Shown here: one piece after another, positions 1-7,811 of the stretch
How positions within the stretch are numbered: the stretch's first letter is position 1
Layout: every line of letters begins with the position of its first letter
Assembly (NCBI GenBank): GCA_964534555.1
Contig: CAZHRK010000004.1
Location: forward strand, 50,655 to 114,654
Length of the DNA: 64,000 bases
Direction: 5' to 3'
DNA from: CAZHRK01 sp964534555
GTDB taxonomy: Bacteria; Babelota; Babeliae; Babelales; RVW-14
The notes under the pieces: generated by a model
Seen by the model: the letters and a program-made list of their open reading frames with translations, nothing else
Told to the model about the DNA's origin: nothing
Databases searched by the model: none
Made by a program: the position numbers and the translations under genes

Positions 1-8
1 TAGAAGAT

Positions 9-1286
9 ATGCCAAAGGTAGGCATACCAGATGCTAATGCAAATATCTTCATGGCGCTTGAAATAGCTGCAAATAAAGAGCTTGCAAGGCCAGAAGCGCT
101 TACAATAGAGCGCCAGGCAGCATATACATTTATTGTAACATTAAAGCCAGAAAAAGATGTTGTTAAAAGCTTGATCCAGCTACCACTAGCTTCAGCTTTA
201 ATGAGTACTGCTTTAACTGCTGTTGCTCAATTGCCACATATTTATCAAACCGCTGCGTTAACTATCGAGCTGGTTGAAAAGGGTTATGGTTTTGAATTTG
301 CCATAGCTGTTGCAGAAAAGCTGTTAAGCCTAGGGTTTGGAAACGCTGAGCGGTTCGCACTTGAGTTATATATCAAATTAGTTGAAAAAGGGTATGCGTT
401 TGATCAGTCATTAGAAGCTGCTGAAGAAGCAATTAAAAGAACAGACGTGGAAATGCGATCTTTGGGAATGCAATTAGTTGAGAGATTAGTTGAAAAAGGT
501 TATGGCTATGAACTTGCTGCAGCTGTAGCATTAGAATATGCCAAAAGTGTTGATTTGTTTACGCGTGACAATGGACTTAGATTTCTTAAAAAATTGATAG
601 AAAAAGGGCAAGGGTTTGAGGAGGCTTCATTAATAGCATCAGAATTTATAAAAAGTTCGAGCTTTTTTTCTGCTCAACAAGGCTTTGAATTGATTGAAAT
701 GCTCACTGAAAAAGGATATGCCTCTGAGGGTGCAGCTTCAGCAGCGGTAGAGGCAATTAAAAGTAATAATTTTTCAGGGCGGGCGAAAGGATTTAAATTA
801 CTTGAATTTTGTATTGAGCGGGGCTATGGGATTGATCAAGCAATAGAGATTGCAGTAGAATTTATAGAAAGATCTGAATCGTTTAATTTGCTTTGCAAAT
901 TAATTGAAAAAGGTCACGGTTTTGATCAAGGAATAAAAGTCGCAGAAAAACTTGCTGGGAGTTCTGAAACATCTACCCAAGTGAATGGCCTTCAGTTAAT
1001 CCGCAGATTAATTGAAAAGGGACAAGCATTTGATCTAGCAGCAGTTGCAGCTCGAGAAGCTGTGAAAAGCAGCCATATCTTTGTTCGTAATCATGGTTTG
1101 TTTTTATACTGTAGCCTTGTTCAAAAAGGTAAAGAGATTGAATCAGCTTCTGCAGCAGCTGCGCAAGCAGTTATGAGCAGTAGTAATCTTGAAAAGCGTA
1201 CAGCCTTAAAATTACAACAATTAATTGATAGCCACAAATCTTCTGGCGGCGCCTCTACAGCTGCAGGTGCTGCAAGCGCTGCTTGA
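9..1286 (+). CDS. Alpha-solenoid protein with nine 36-residue repeats, 5' end probably cut off
   Basis: Function unknown. From about residue 80 the protein consists of a repeat with core L-I/V-E-K-G-x-G/A-F-D/E, followed by an Ala-rich helix and a K-S-S-rich turn. The KG (or RG) pair recurs at residues 91, 127, 163, 199, 235, 271, 301, 337 and 373, so the period is exactly 36 except for one unit shortened to 30. Two predicted helices per unit suggest a HEAT/armadillo-like solenoid used for protein binding. The C-terminus is a low-complexity Gly/Ala/Ser tail. No signal peptide is visible, and the frame stays open to base 1, so the true start may lie outside the window. I recognise no named family. 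A terminator follows 30 bases after the stop. Confidence 0.75.
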   Translation: MPKVGIPDANANIFMALEIAANKELARPEALTIERQAAYTFIVTLKPEKDVVKSLIQLPLASALMSTALTAVAQLPHIYQTAALTIELVEKGYGFEFAIAVAEKLLSLGFGNAERFALELYIKLVEKGYAFDQSLEAAEEAIKRTDVEMRSLGMQLVERLVEKGYGYELAAAVALEYAKSVDLFTRDNGLRFLKKLIEKGQGFEEASLIASEFIKSSSFFSAQQGFELIEMLTEKGYASEGAASAAVEAIKSNNFSGRAKGFKLLEFCIERGYGIDQAIEIAVEFIERSESFNLLCKLIEKGHGFDQGIKVAEKLAGSSETSTQVNGLQLIRRLIEKGQAFDLAAVAAREAVKSSHIFVRNHGLFLYCSLVQKGKEIESASAAAAQAVMSSSNLEKRTALKLQQLIDSHKSSGGASTAAGAASAA

Positions 1287-1316
1287 GCAGATGGTTTATT
1301 TTTGAGTGTATTTGCT

Positions 1317-1350
1317 GGGGTTGCCGATTTTGGTAACCCCGTTTTATTTT
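1317..1350 (+). terminator. Rho-independent terminator after the solenoid gene
   Basis: Bases 1317-1325 (GGGGTTGCC) pair with 1332-1340 (GGTAACCCC), with one G-T pair and a 6-base loop, followed by GTTTTATTTT. It ends the plus-strand gene and abuts the convergent minus-strand gene. Confidence 0.75.
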
Positions 1351-2012
1351 CTCAGCCAGCACTCATAATCATCAAGTGCGCTTGGCTCTAAGTACAGACC
1401 GAGCCTGTTTTTATCATCAACGCCCAGGCTAACAGCGTGTGTTTTTGCAAGGTCTCGTGGCACTTTATTTTGTGTAAATGATGCATGAAAAACAATAGGC
1501 AAAAACAGCTCTTTGCTTTCTCTGCGCTGCCCAAGCCCAAGTGATAGATATTTATGTGTTTTTAATGTTGCTATTCCTGGCTGGTTTCGAGCTGAAGCCG
1601 TTAGCCCGTCAATCAAGCGATCAACAGGGATTATCAGGATAGCGCGTATGTGTTTTCCTTCTTCGTCGTACCCTACAAAAGCTTCATTTGGTGCGTTGAG
1701 TAGCGCTTTAATAAGTAGTTCTCGTGTGATTATGTGCGATAGCCAGTAGCTTGTTAGGTTTTCGCATGTTAAGCATTCCCGATCAAACCATTCATCGATT
1801 CGTGAGCAGGTGATCAGATCTGCATTTTTGATCTCTTTGAGAGGTGATTCGTAGTGAATGTGTGATGAAGGGTGCGGCACACAGTACGTTATTGTCCCAT
1901 GAATTCCTCGTAGGCGCCGTGTTATTTCAGAATAGTGCTTTACCGGGCTTAGGGCCGTAGACGATATAAGAAGTATCCAGATGAATGCGTTATACATTAC
2001 TCTTTTTACCAT
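1344..2012 (-). CDS. Exported protein of unknown function
   Basis: The 222-residue product begins with a short basic stretch and a hydrophobic segment (about residues 8-24), typical of a Sec signal peptide. The remainder is a compact mixed sequence with four Cys in the middle (for example C-L-T-C near residue 80), possibly a disulfide-bonded or metal-binding fold. No catalytic motif is recognised. It lies between two terminators (2033-2069 upstream, 1317-1340 convergent), so it is probably transcribed alone. The frame is supported by its length and the signal peptide; the function is open. Confidence 0.6.
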   Translation of the reverse strand: MVKRVMYNAFIWILLISSTALSPVKHYSEITRRLRGIHGTITYCVPHPSSHIHYESPLKEIKNADLITCSRIDEWFDRECLTCENLTSYWLSHIITRELLIKALLNAPNEAFVGYDEEGKHIRAILIIPVDRLIDGLTASARNQPGIATLKTHKYLSLGLGQRRESKELFLPIVFHASFTQNKVPRDLAKTHAVSLGVDDKNRLGLYLEPSALDDYECWLRK

Positions 2013-2032
2013 TTTATCCTCGTATAAAAAAT

Positions 2033-2069
2033 AAAGCCCGGCTTGTTAGTTCATAACAAACCAGGCTTT
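2033..2069 (-). terminator. Terminator upstream of the 1344-2012 gene
   Basis: AAAGCCCGGCTTGTT pairs with AACAAACCAGGCTTT with two wobble positions. On the minus strand the hairpin is followed by a TTTATTTTTT run. It would end a transcript coming from about 2200, where a small ORF lies. Confidence 0.7.
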
Positions 2070-2102
2070 ACCGTCTTGTGTAGACCCTGGTATCAGCATG
2101 CG

Positions 2103-2207
2103 CTAAACAGTCAGCCTACCTGCCAAGGCAAGGACACTTACTACAACGCTCATGACAAACATAATTTTTATCATTAAGACGCGTATAAAAGCTTTTTTTT
2201 CTATCAT
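2103..2207 (-). CDS. Candidate 34-residue membrane peptide
   Basis: A short minus-strand reading frame: ATG at 2207, preceded by a G-rich ribosome-binding stretch (GAGGGGGG about 10 bases upstream), ending in TAG at 2103. The peptide has a basic N-terminus (M-I-E-K-K) and one continuous hydrophobic stretch (residues 11-30), so it would be a single-pass membrane peptide or a short exported peptide. It sits in its own interval between terminator 2304-2327 and terminator 2033-2069, as expected for an independent transcript. A possible promoter is TTGCAT at about 2295-2290 with TACAGT 18 bases further on. The same interval could instead encode a small RNA. Confidence 0.4.
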   Translation of the reverse strand: MIEKKAFIRVLMIKIMFVMSVVVSVLALAGRLTV

Positions 2208-2303
2208 TATTGCCAGGCCCCCCTCACACAGCAGGCGTTGTGCCATGCATTAACCTTGTTTCAACTGTACAGTGCCTGCGTTGCTCTATGCAATAAAACA
2301 AAA

Positions 2304-2327
2304 GAGGCGGCACCGTAATGCCGCCTC
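2304..2327 (-). terminator. Terminator after the 2350-3711 gene
   Basis: A perfect 9-bp stem (GAGGCGGCA / TGCCGCCTC) with a 6-base loop, followed on the minus strand by TTTTGTTTTATT. It lies 23 bases past the stop codon. Confidence 0.85.
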
Positions 2328-2349
2328 GTCAGAAGTCTAAAGGTAATGC

Positions 2350-3711
2350 TTATGGGATTGGGTTGTCGTCGACAAGCTTTTTAAGCGCTCCAGTGTGTTT
2401 TGGTAGTGGGAGGAGCTTTTTACGCAGCGCAAGTATCTTGCTGTTGCGGTCTTTAACTCTATCTATATCTGCTTGTGCTGGTCCCGCTGGCCCACCTGCT
2501 CCAGGTGCTGCTCGTACAGCGGCACTTACTCTGCCCAGTGCTTCTATAGTAGCTGGGTCATCAGTCCATTTTTTCGCCATTGTGGCTTCACGCTTTTCTT
2601 GTAGTTGTTTGATTGTTTCATCGCTCAAATGCTTCTTTTTAACAGCTTCTTTTAAAATAGTGCGCGCGGTTGATTGAATCGCAGCATCAATATCTTCGCC
2701 ATCGTTTTCTTCATTCATAAAGGTGGCTACCAGCATGAGGGTGCCGGCTTGTTGGCGCAGGCTATTGTAGACTGTAGCTTCTGCAGATTTAAATTTTCCG
2801 CCATAACGGCTCTCAGCTGCTGCAAGCTTTTCGCCTTTAAGCATCACGCTTTTTTTTGTTTCAAGAGAGCGCAGTGACTCAGCAAGTCTTTGAATTGCAT
2901 CGTCTTCTTCGAGTGCGTTTACGATATCTTTGTCTTGTGTTTTTTCTCGTTTAATAGATGCAATTGATGATAGTGCGTTGCTTGCTTCTTGGGCAGTTGT
3001 TACAAGATCATCATATGATGCTTTTTCTGATTTTGCATCGCCGCTTTCAGAAGGTGCGGTGTACCCGCTGTCTTTTTTCGGTTCAGTTGTTGGTGTGGTT
3101 GATGTTTGGTCCTTCAGGTCTGTTCCTTTTTTGTCACCAAAAAAGTCGTCGTCGTCATAGTCGTTATATGCTTTGTGTCCGCCACCAAATGATCCGCCTC
3201 CAAAAGGGGCTCCAAATGATCGAGGGCTTGCAAAACCACCACCGCTGCGGCCTCGAGGTGCGCCGCCCCAGCTTCCACCGCCTCCACTTGAACGACCACC
3301 ACCAAAGCGACCTCCGCCGCGTGAGCCTGCAGCTTTTGCGTTTTCACGCGCCTTGCTCATTAATTTGGCTTGCTTCTCTTTTTCTTCTTGAATCATTTTT
3401 TGAGCTTCAGCTGAGGATAACGGTGATTCTTTTGATTCGCTCAGCCGTGTAGATAATGTTTTAACATCATCAAGCGTTTTTATGAGTTGTTTTTCTATTG
3501 CAGTGCGTGGTGTGTATGCGGTTGCAGGCGCTGATGGTTTATTTTTTTTAGCGGGACTTTTCTTTGGTAGAGCGCTAATGCTTTGGGCTAATTCCTTGTT
3601 GAGTTCTGTATCATTCATTCCTGGGAATGAAAATGGCTCAGATGAACAAATAAGCGTAACGCCCATGCCAAAAAAAGACAGTATTGCTAGATTAAGTATA
3701 AGCTTTTTCAT
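2350..3711 (-). CDS. Exported Gly/Arg-rich protein
   Basis: A 453-residue product with an N-terminal signal peptide (residues 1-24). Residues about 130-180 form a low-complexity block of GGGRFGGG-, GGGGSWGG- and RG-type repeats, followed by an acidic YNDYDDDD patch; the flanking regions are charged and helical with many Lys, Glu and Gln. Such RG/RGG and FG-rich segments are usually disordered and in other proteins bind RNA or drive condensation; here that is only an analogy. The start codon overlaps the stop of the upstream gene by 4 bases (ATGA), so the two exported proteins are translationally coupled and probably act together. Function unknown. Confidence 0.7.
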   Translation of the reverse strand: MKKLILNLAILSFFGMGVTLICSSEPFSFPGMNDTELNKELAQSISALPKKSPAKKNKPSAPATAYTPRTAIEKQLIKTLDDVKTLSTRLSESKESPLSSAEAQKMIQEEKEKQAKLMSKARENAKAAGSRGGGRFGGGRSSGGGGSWGGAPRGRSGGGFASPRSFGAPFGGGSFGGGHKAYNDYDDDDFFGDKKGTDLKDQTSTTPTTEPKKDSGYTAPSESGDAKSEKASYDDLVTTAQEASNALSSIASIKREKTQDKDIVNALEEDDAIQRLAESLRSLETKKSVMLKGEKLAAAESRYGGKFKSAEATVYNSLRQQAGTLMLVATFMNEENDGEDIDAAIQSTARTILKEAVKKKHLSDETIKQLQEKREATMAKKWTDDPATIEALGRVSAAVRAAPGAGGPAGPAQADIDRVKDRNSKILALRKKLLPLPKHTGALKKLVDDNPIP

Positions 3712-4757
3712 TTCACATCTCCCTCAAGATCAAGGTCTCTTGCTGGGGCCGCGCTTGGAGCTGTTTCTTGGATTGGTTTAAATGGAGCTAAGGGATCAAT
3801 AACGCTTGGTAGGCCTATTGGTGGTGGGGTGGTGCTTGGTGCAAATCCTGGTGCTGTGCCGTCCATAATAATAGGCTGAGCTGCTGCCGCAGGCTCTTTA
3901 TCAACAACGTCACCCGCTACTGGTTTTTTTCTGCTTTCTAAAATTGAAGGCATAGTAGTCAGTCCGCCTTTTTTATTTGTTTGTGCTTCTTTTAGAAGTT
4001 CTCGCGCGCTTTCATCAAGGTCTTCTTCTTGCTGCACGAGTGTTCTGATATTTTGTAAAAGAGCTTCAAGATTTTTAGTCGTTGCTATAATCATTTCGCG
4101 TGTTTTTGCAATTTCGCCTTGCATCTCTTTTTGAGGCATGCCTGGGGCAAGGAGCACTGTCATATAAAGCTTATTGCTCGTAAAGACTTCACAGCTTACA
4201 ATAAGGCTAATAATAGCTTCTTCATATACGGCACTGACATGATCTTTAAGCTCAGGAGATAGCGCCATTGAATCAAGGAGCAGATCAAGCTCATTAAGCG
4301 CAGACACGAGTCGTTTAATCCAATTTTCTCCAGCTTGATATGCTTGTTCAACTGGCACTGCTGTTGTTTTTGTTTTTCCTGATGCTGAGCGCACCGGAGG
4401 TGTTCTAAAAAGTTCTTCTTGGTCAGTTGGAATTACTGTTGGCTCAATCAGCTCAGCTTTTTCGCTTCCCAGGCTTGGGCTTTTTTTACCTGTTGGTGCT
4501 TTAAAAAGCGGATCATAATCACCGCTTGATTGACCGCCCACGGGCTGTCCTCCGCCTGCTTTTTCTTCTTTTTCTAATCTAGCAAGCTCTTCATCAAGCT
4601 CTTTAAGGAAACTATTGAAATCAAAGTCACCAAAGGGGTTTGCTGGTTCTTGAGCAACAGCATGAACAGGTACTATTTTGTTGCCGATCAGAGTCATGGC
4701 AACAAAGAGGAAAAGTGGAAAAAATCTTTTACATTTTTTAAAAAATTGCTTGTTCAT
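3708..4757 (-). CDS. Exported Glu/Lys-rich protein
   Basis: The 349-residue product starts with a basic stretch (MNKQFFKKCKRFF) and a hydrophobic segment ending in V-H-A, a good Sec signal peptide. The mature part begins with an acidic helix (about residues 45-68, L-D-E-E-L-A-R-L-E-K-E-E), then a Pro/Gly/Ser-rich linker, a helical middle (about 135-260) and a Pro-rich tail. It is the first gene of a two-gene operon with the Gly/Arg-rich protein and is divergent from the pseudopilin operon starting at 4818. No known domain is recognised. Confidence 0.7.
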   Translation of the reverse strand: MNKQFFKKCKRFFPLFLFVAMTLIGNKIVPVHAVAQEPANPFGDFDFNSFLKELDEELARLEKEEKAGGGQPVGGQSSGDYDPLFKAPTGKKSPSLGSEKAELIEPTVIPTDQEELFRTPPVRSASGKTKTTAVPVEQAYQAGENWIKRLVSALNELDLLLDSMALSPELKDHVSAVYEEAIISLIVSCEVFTSNKLYMTVLLAPGMPQKEMQGEIAKTREMIIATTKNLEALLQNIRTLVQQEEDLDESARELLKEAQTNKKGGLTTMPSILESRKKPVAGDVVDKEPAAAAQPIIMDGTAPGFAPSTTPPPIGLPSVIDPLAPFKPIQETAPSAAPARDLDLEGDVK

Positions 4758-4817
4758 ACTATAAACCTCTCTGTATTTTCTATTATTAAATATAGCTATC
4801 TGCTGAGGAGGTGGTCA

Positions 4818-5129
4818 ATGAAGTCAAAAAAAAGCTCGCGGGGAATACTCCTTATGCAGGCGGTCTTGGGTTTGTGGCTTATGGTGGGTCTTTTATATAC
4901 CCTTATTTTTGTCTTGGGCGATGTCGTCCATGGAAAGCATTTATGCGGGATGCGCTGTCGGATGCTGGCAACTGCCGCACAGTCTGTTGAGCTTCTTGCT
5001 CCGGCAAGGCAGCAAGGTGTTACTATTGCCCAGACGCAGTATCAGGATGTTGGGTTAATGCTTGCAAATCCTGTTGCAGATATGCCCGGCGCAGATGAGT
5101 ATCAGGTGGTTTTGCCTTATGCTGTCTGA
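4818..5129 (+). CDS. Pseudopilin-like protein 1
   Basis: A 103-residue protein. I chose the ATG at 4818 because it follows GAGGAGG at 4805-4811 and gives a typical prepilin leader: a short basic stretch, then SRG, then a hydrophobic helix (I-L-L-M-Q-A-V-L-G-L). Prepilin peptidase would cut after the Gly. Position +5 of the mature protein is Gln instead of the Glu usual in type IV pilins and major pseudopilins. The product is short, like minor pseudopilins of type II secretion or type IV pili. Its 3' end overlaps the next gene by 11 bases, so the three small genes form a tightly coupled operon. Confidence 0.65.
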   Translation: MKSKKSSRGILLMQAVLGLWLMVGLLYTLIFVLGDVVHGKHLCGMRCRMLATAAQSVELLAPARQQGVTIAQTQYQDVGLMLANPVADMPGADEYQVVLPYAV

Positions 5130-5613
5130 GAGCAGGGGGGTTATCCTTCTTCAGGCCTGTGTGGGGATTATGCTTTCAAGTGTGATGCTTACACTCGCTT
5201 TTGATGCTGCAACGCATACGATTGTTTCTATTTCACGTATTAAGCGCCAGTCAGCTGCTTTTACCGCTACGCTTACTGTTTTTGATATGGTTGTGCGAGA
5301 TCTGTGGTGTGCTGACCCAAACCCTGCCTCCTGGACTAAGAGTGAATTTGTAAAAAAAATGTATGATGATAAGGCGCGCCAAACGGTTGGGCGTGTGCGG
5401 TACGAGAGCCGCAAAGATGGACTGATGCGCATAGAAAGCAGATTTGATCAGCGCCAGGGGAGCTGGGGGCAGCCGTGGCACCTTATGCTGCGCGGGCCAG
5501 TCAGTAAATATACGCTTATCCCTATCATTAAAGAAAAGCGTGTTCATGCAGCTTGGTTTATGCTTGATAGCAGAATGAGCATGACGGTTAGGCTCAGAAA
5601 TACCCACGTATGA
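5119..5613 (+). CDS. Pseudopilin-like protein 2 (GspJ-like position)
   Basis: A 164-residue protein from the ATG at 5119, which lies inside the end of the previous gene. The leader MLSESRG is followed by V-I-L-L-Q-A-C-V-G-I-M-L, again a class III prepilin signal with Gln at mature position +5. The globular part contains V-R-D-L-W and several basic segments, reminiscent of minor pseudopilins, but no family signature is certain. It overlaps the next gene by 4 bases (ATGA). The neighbours and leader support a role in a pilus-like or type II secretion fibre; no ATPase or platform gene is in the window. Confidence 0.65.
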   Translation: MLSESRGVILLQACVGIMLSSVMLTLAFDAATHTIVSISRIKRQSAAFTATLTVFDMVVRDLWCADPNPASWTKSEFVKKMYDDKARQTVGRVRYESRKDGLMRIESRFDQRQGSWGQPWHLMLRGPVSKYTLIPIIKEKRVHAAWFMLDSRMSMTVRLRNTHV

Positions 5614-6080
5614 GACTACTTATAAGCCGCCCAGGCATTATTAATCTCCCATTCTTAGCCCTTATACTGACACTTTCAATAATTTTTAGTCGATTTTGGC
5701 TACTGCAAAGTTTAGAAAATGATTATATCATGAGCCGTGAGCAGTGGTACAAACACAAATATATAGCGGATGTGTTTCTTAATCAGGCATGCGTTGTTGC
5801 TCAAAAGCATTTTTTACAGGGCAAAAAAAGCGACTTTGGTGCGTATCTACCGACCGGATGGGTAAGCCGCGTGATGCCAAGTCGCAGCTATGCATGCAGA
5901 ATGCGGTATACCGTAAACCCAGAAAAGCCAGGAGAGCGGCGTGTTGAGGTTACTCTTTTCACACAGGGCAAAAAGGTCTTTTTCACCTCCGTGCTCATCC
6001 GTTTCGCCTTATCTGGGAACAACGCTATTGCTACCACTGATTTCTACTACTTCAGCACTGCTGAGCCTGATCGCCTATGA
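5610..6080 (+). CDS. Third small protein of the pseudopilin operon
   Basis: A 156-residue protein with the N-terminus MRLLISRPG followed by a hydrophobic helix (I-I-N-L-P-F-L-A-L-I-L). The arrangement basic residue-Pro-Gly-hydrophobic resembles the minor pseudopilin leaders lacking Glu5 (GspK-type). The rest carries several aromatic and basic residues and ends in D-F-Y-Y-F-S. Position in the operon, 4-base overlap with its upstream neighbour and leader suggest a pseudopilin; similarity outside the leader is not recognised. Its last 140 bases may overlap the N-terminus of the following acyltransferase gene. Confidence 0.5.
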   Translation: MRLLISRPGIINLPFLALILTLSIIFSRFWLLQSLENDYIMSREQWYKHKYIADVFLNQACVVAQKHFLQGKKSDFGAYLPTGWVSRVMPSRSYACRMRYTVNPEKPGERRVEVTLFTQGKKVFFTSVLIRFALSGNNAIATTDFYYFSTAEPDRL

Positions 6081-7203
6081 AACTTCGTTCTTTTACGAGG
6101 GCGCGCTTATTGGGTGTATTATGTGGTTGTACATCTGGCAGCATGCGGCTTCATATAAACAGCTTTTGGGTTTGCTGTGTTGGTGGGTGCTTATAGTATA
6201 TGGGCTTCATTTTACCTGGCTTGCGCAGCTTATAGCAGCGCACACATCATATGGATTTATGGGTGCACTTGCGGGGTGGTGTGTTGCTGTGATTTACTTT
6301 TTTTTGCTTACCCTAATTTGTTGGACTTTTGCTTGGTGGCTAAGGCGATCTCGTATTTGTTTGCTTGCTACCCTTATTATCTTTTTTCTGCTGATTGAGC
6401 ATAAAAGTATGTGGTTTTTATCGTCTGGGCAGGGCTACCCGTTTTTTAACCCGTTGCTCCCGCTTTTTCAGCGAGGCTATGCGCGATACTTTTTTCCGAT
6501 TGAAAAATGCTCTGAAAATCTTGATCAAATCATTGGTTCACTCTGTTATATTAAGCCTGTTGCAAACAAAAAATACAATACTGATGTCTGGTGGAGAAAA
6601 GATCCGCAGCACTATGCGTACCATCTTACACAAGCAATTCAGAGTACGGCCACAGATGAATCATCGGTGGTTGTAGCGCCAGAAACATCGTATCCATTTA
6701 TACTTTCAAACAAACCATATGCTCAGCAGGCAATCGGAATAAGCTCAACAAGGCCTATATTGCTTGGAACCGTTATTCAGACCGGTGATTTACTCAATCA
6801 AGCTGTTGTTGTTTTGCATCAGCGTCGCATAATAAATTTTTATGTCAAAAAATTACTCACGCCCCTCTTTGAAACAGTTCCTACTTGGGCAAAAAGGTGG
6901 GGGTGGGGGGAGTGCGATGGTTGCACGGAATTTGATTCGATACAGCCAGATGGAGCGGTTGATGTATTTAAGATTGAGCAGTCGCAGCTTGTGCCACGAA
7001 TTTGCCTAGAGTTTTTTTTAATGCCGGCGCGAAGTTATGAAGCTTATCCTCGTGGCAGCTCTTGTATTGTTGCTTTTGTTAATGATAGTTGGTTTTCTGT
7101 GCGTTTTACAAAACAGCTTAAGCGCATAACGGTTCAAAAAGCACACCTTACGGGCTTGCCTGTACTTTATGTTGGGCACGATGATTTTTTTGTCGTGAAA
7201 TAA
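5941..7203 (+). CDS. lnt: Apolipoprotein N-acyltransferase (Lnt) homologue
   Basis: Lnt transfers an acyl chain from phospholipid to the N-terminal Cys of lipoproteins in the inner membrane. The N-terminal third is strongly hydrophobic with about six membrane segments. The C-terminal nitrilase-type domain shows the three catalytic contexts of the family: Glu in VVAPETSYPF, Lys in YVKKLLTPLFETVP (compare K-x-x-L-V-P-F-G-E in the family) and Cys in RICLEFF. At about 360-420 residues it is shorter than the roughly 510 of E. coli Lnt. The start is uncertain: the GTG at 5941 gives the longest form, while the first ATG (6121) would remove a segment that resembles family membrane helix 1. The gene therefore probably overlaps the preceding one. 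Confidence 0.75.
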   Translation: MLRLLFSHRAKRSFSPPCSSVSPYLGTTLLLPLISTTSALLSLIAYETSFFYEGALIGCIMWLYIWQHAASYKQLLGLLCWWVLIVYGLHFTWLAQLIAAHTSYGFMGALAGWCVAVIYFFLLTLICWTFAWWLRRSRICLLATLIIFFLLIEHKSMWFLSSGQGYPFFNPLLPLFQRGYARYFFPIEKCSENLDQIIGSLCYIKPVANKKYNTDVWWRKDPQHYAYHLTQAIQSTATDESSVVVAPETSYPFILSNKPYAQQAIGISSTRPILLGTVIQTGDLLNQAVVVLHQRRIINFYVKKLLTPLFETVPTWAKRWGWGECDGCTEFDSIQPDGAVDVFKIEQSQLVPRICLEFFLMPARSYEAYPRGSSCIVAFVNDSWFSVRFTKQLKRITVQKAHLTGLPVLYVGHDDFFVVK

Positions 7204-7332
7204 CTGATATAAAAAGTATTTTTGTTTGCGTAATAATCGTCTTTGTTTTTCTATTCGTTTTCATAAAAGTCGGTATACTAATCACCTGATGGTTGTAACA
7301 ATTTTCGTAGTAGCATACAGAAGGAGACTTTC

Positions 7333-7788
7333 ATGCAAGTGTACATGCTCAAAGACGTTGAACGTATTGGTAGAGCTGGCCAAATTATTGTTGTCTCAGA
7401 TGGTTACGCGAAAAACTTTTTGTTTCCGCGCAATGCTGCAGTTGAGATCAATGAAAGCAATCGTGCATTTTATGAACAAAAGAAGCTAAAAGAAAAAGTA
7501 ACTGCAGACATGATTTCAAGCAAAGCAGCTCTTTTGGCACAACGAATCAAAGAGATTACGCTTACGGTTAAAGAGCGTGTTCATGATGATGGCAAGCTTT
7601 ATGGATCAGTTGGTCCTGATGAAGTTGTTGCGCTTTTAAAATCACATGATGTCATTGTTGATCGTAAGCAAATTGAATTTGCAAAACCAGTTAAATCTGT
7701 TGGGCAGCATAAAGTTATTGTTAAGCTTGCACCAAAATTAAAACCAGAGCTGACGCTCGTTGTCGAAGCATCAAAAGCAGCGCATTAA
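7333..7788 (+). CDS. rplI: Ribosomal protein bL9
   Basis: A large-subunit protein that binds 23S rRNA near the L1 stalk. The N-terminal domain is clear (MQVYMLKDVERIGRAGQ, then V-S-D-G-Y-A-K-N-F-L-F-P-R), followed by the long linker helix and a C-terminal domain; 151 residues is normal for the family. The ATG is preceded by AAGGAG at 7321-7325. A TATACT (7274-7279) upstream could be the -10 of its promoter, with only a weak -35. It precedes dnaB with a 23-base gap, the common rplI-dnaB arrangement. Confidence 0.97.
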   Translation: MQVYMLKDVERIGRAGQIIVVSDGYAKNFLFPRNAAVEINESNRAFYEQKKLKEKVTADMISSKAALLAQRIKEITLTVKERVHDDGKLYGSVGPDEVVALLKSHDVIVDRKQIEFAKPVKSVGQHKVIVKLAPKLKPELTLVVEASKAAH

Positions 7789-7811
7789 ACTAAAGGTATT
7801 TGTACTACATT

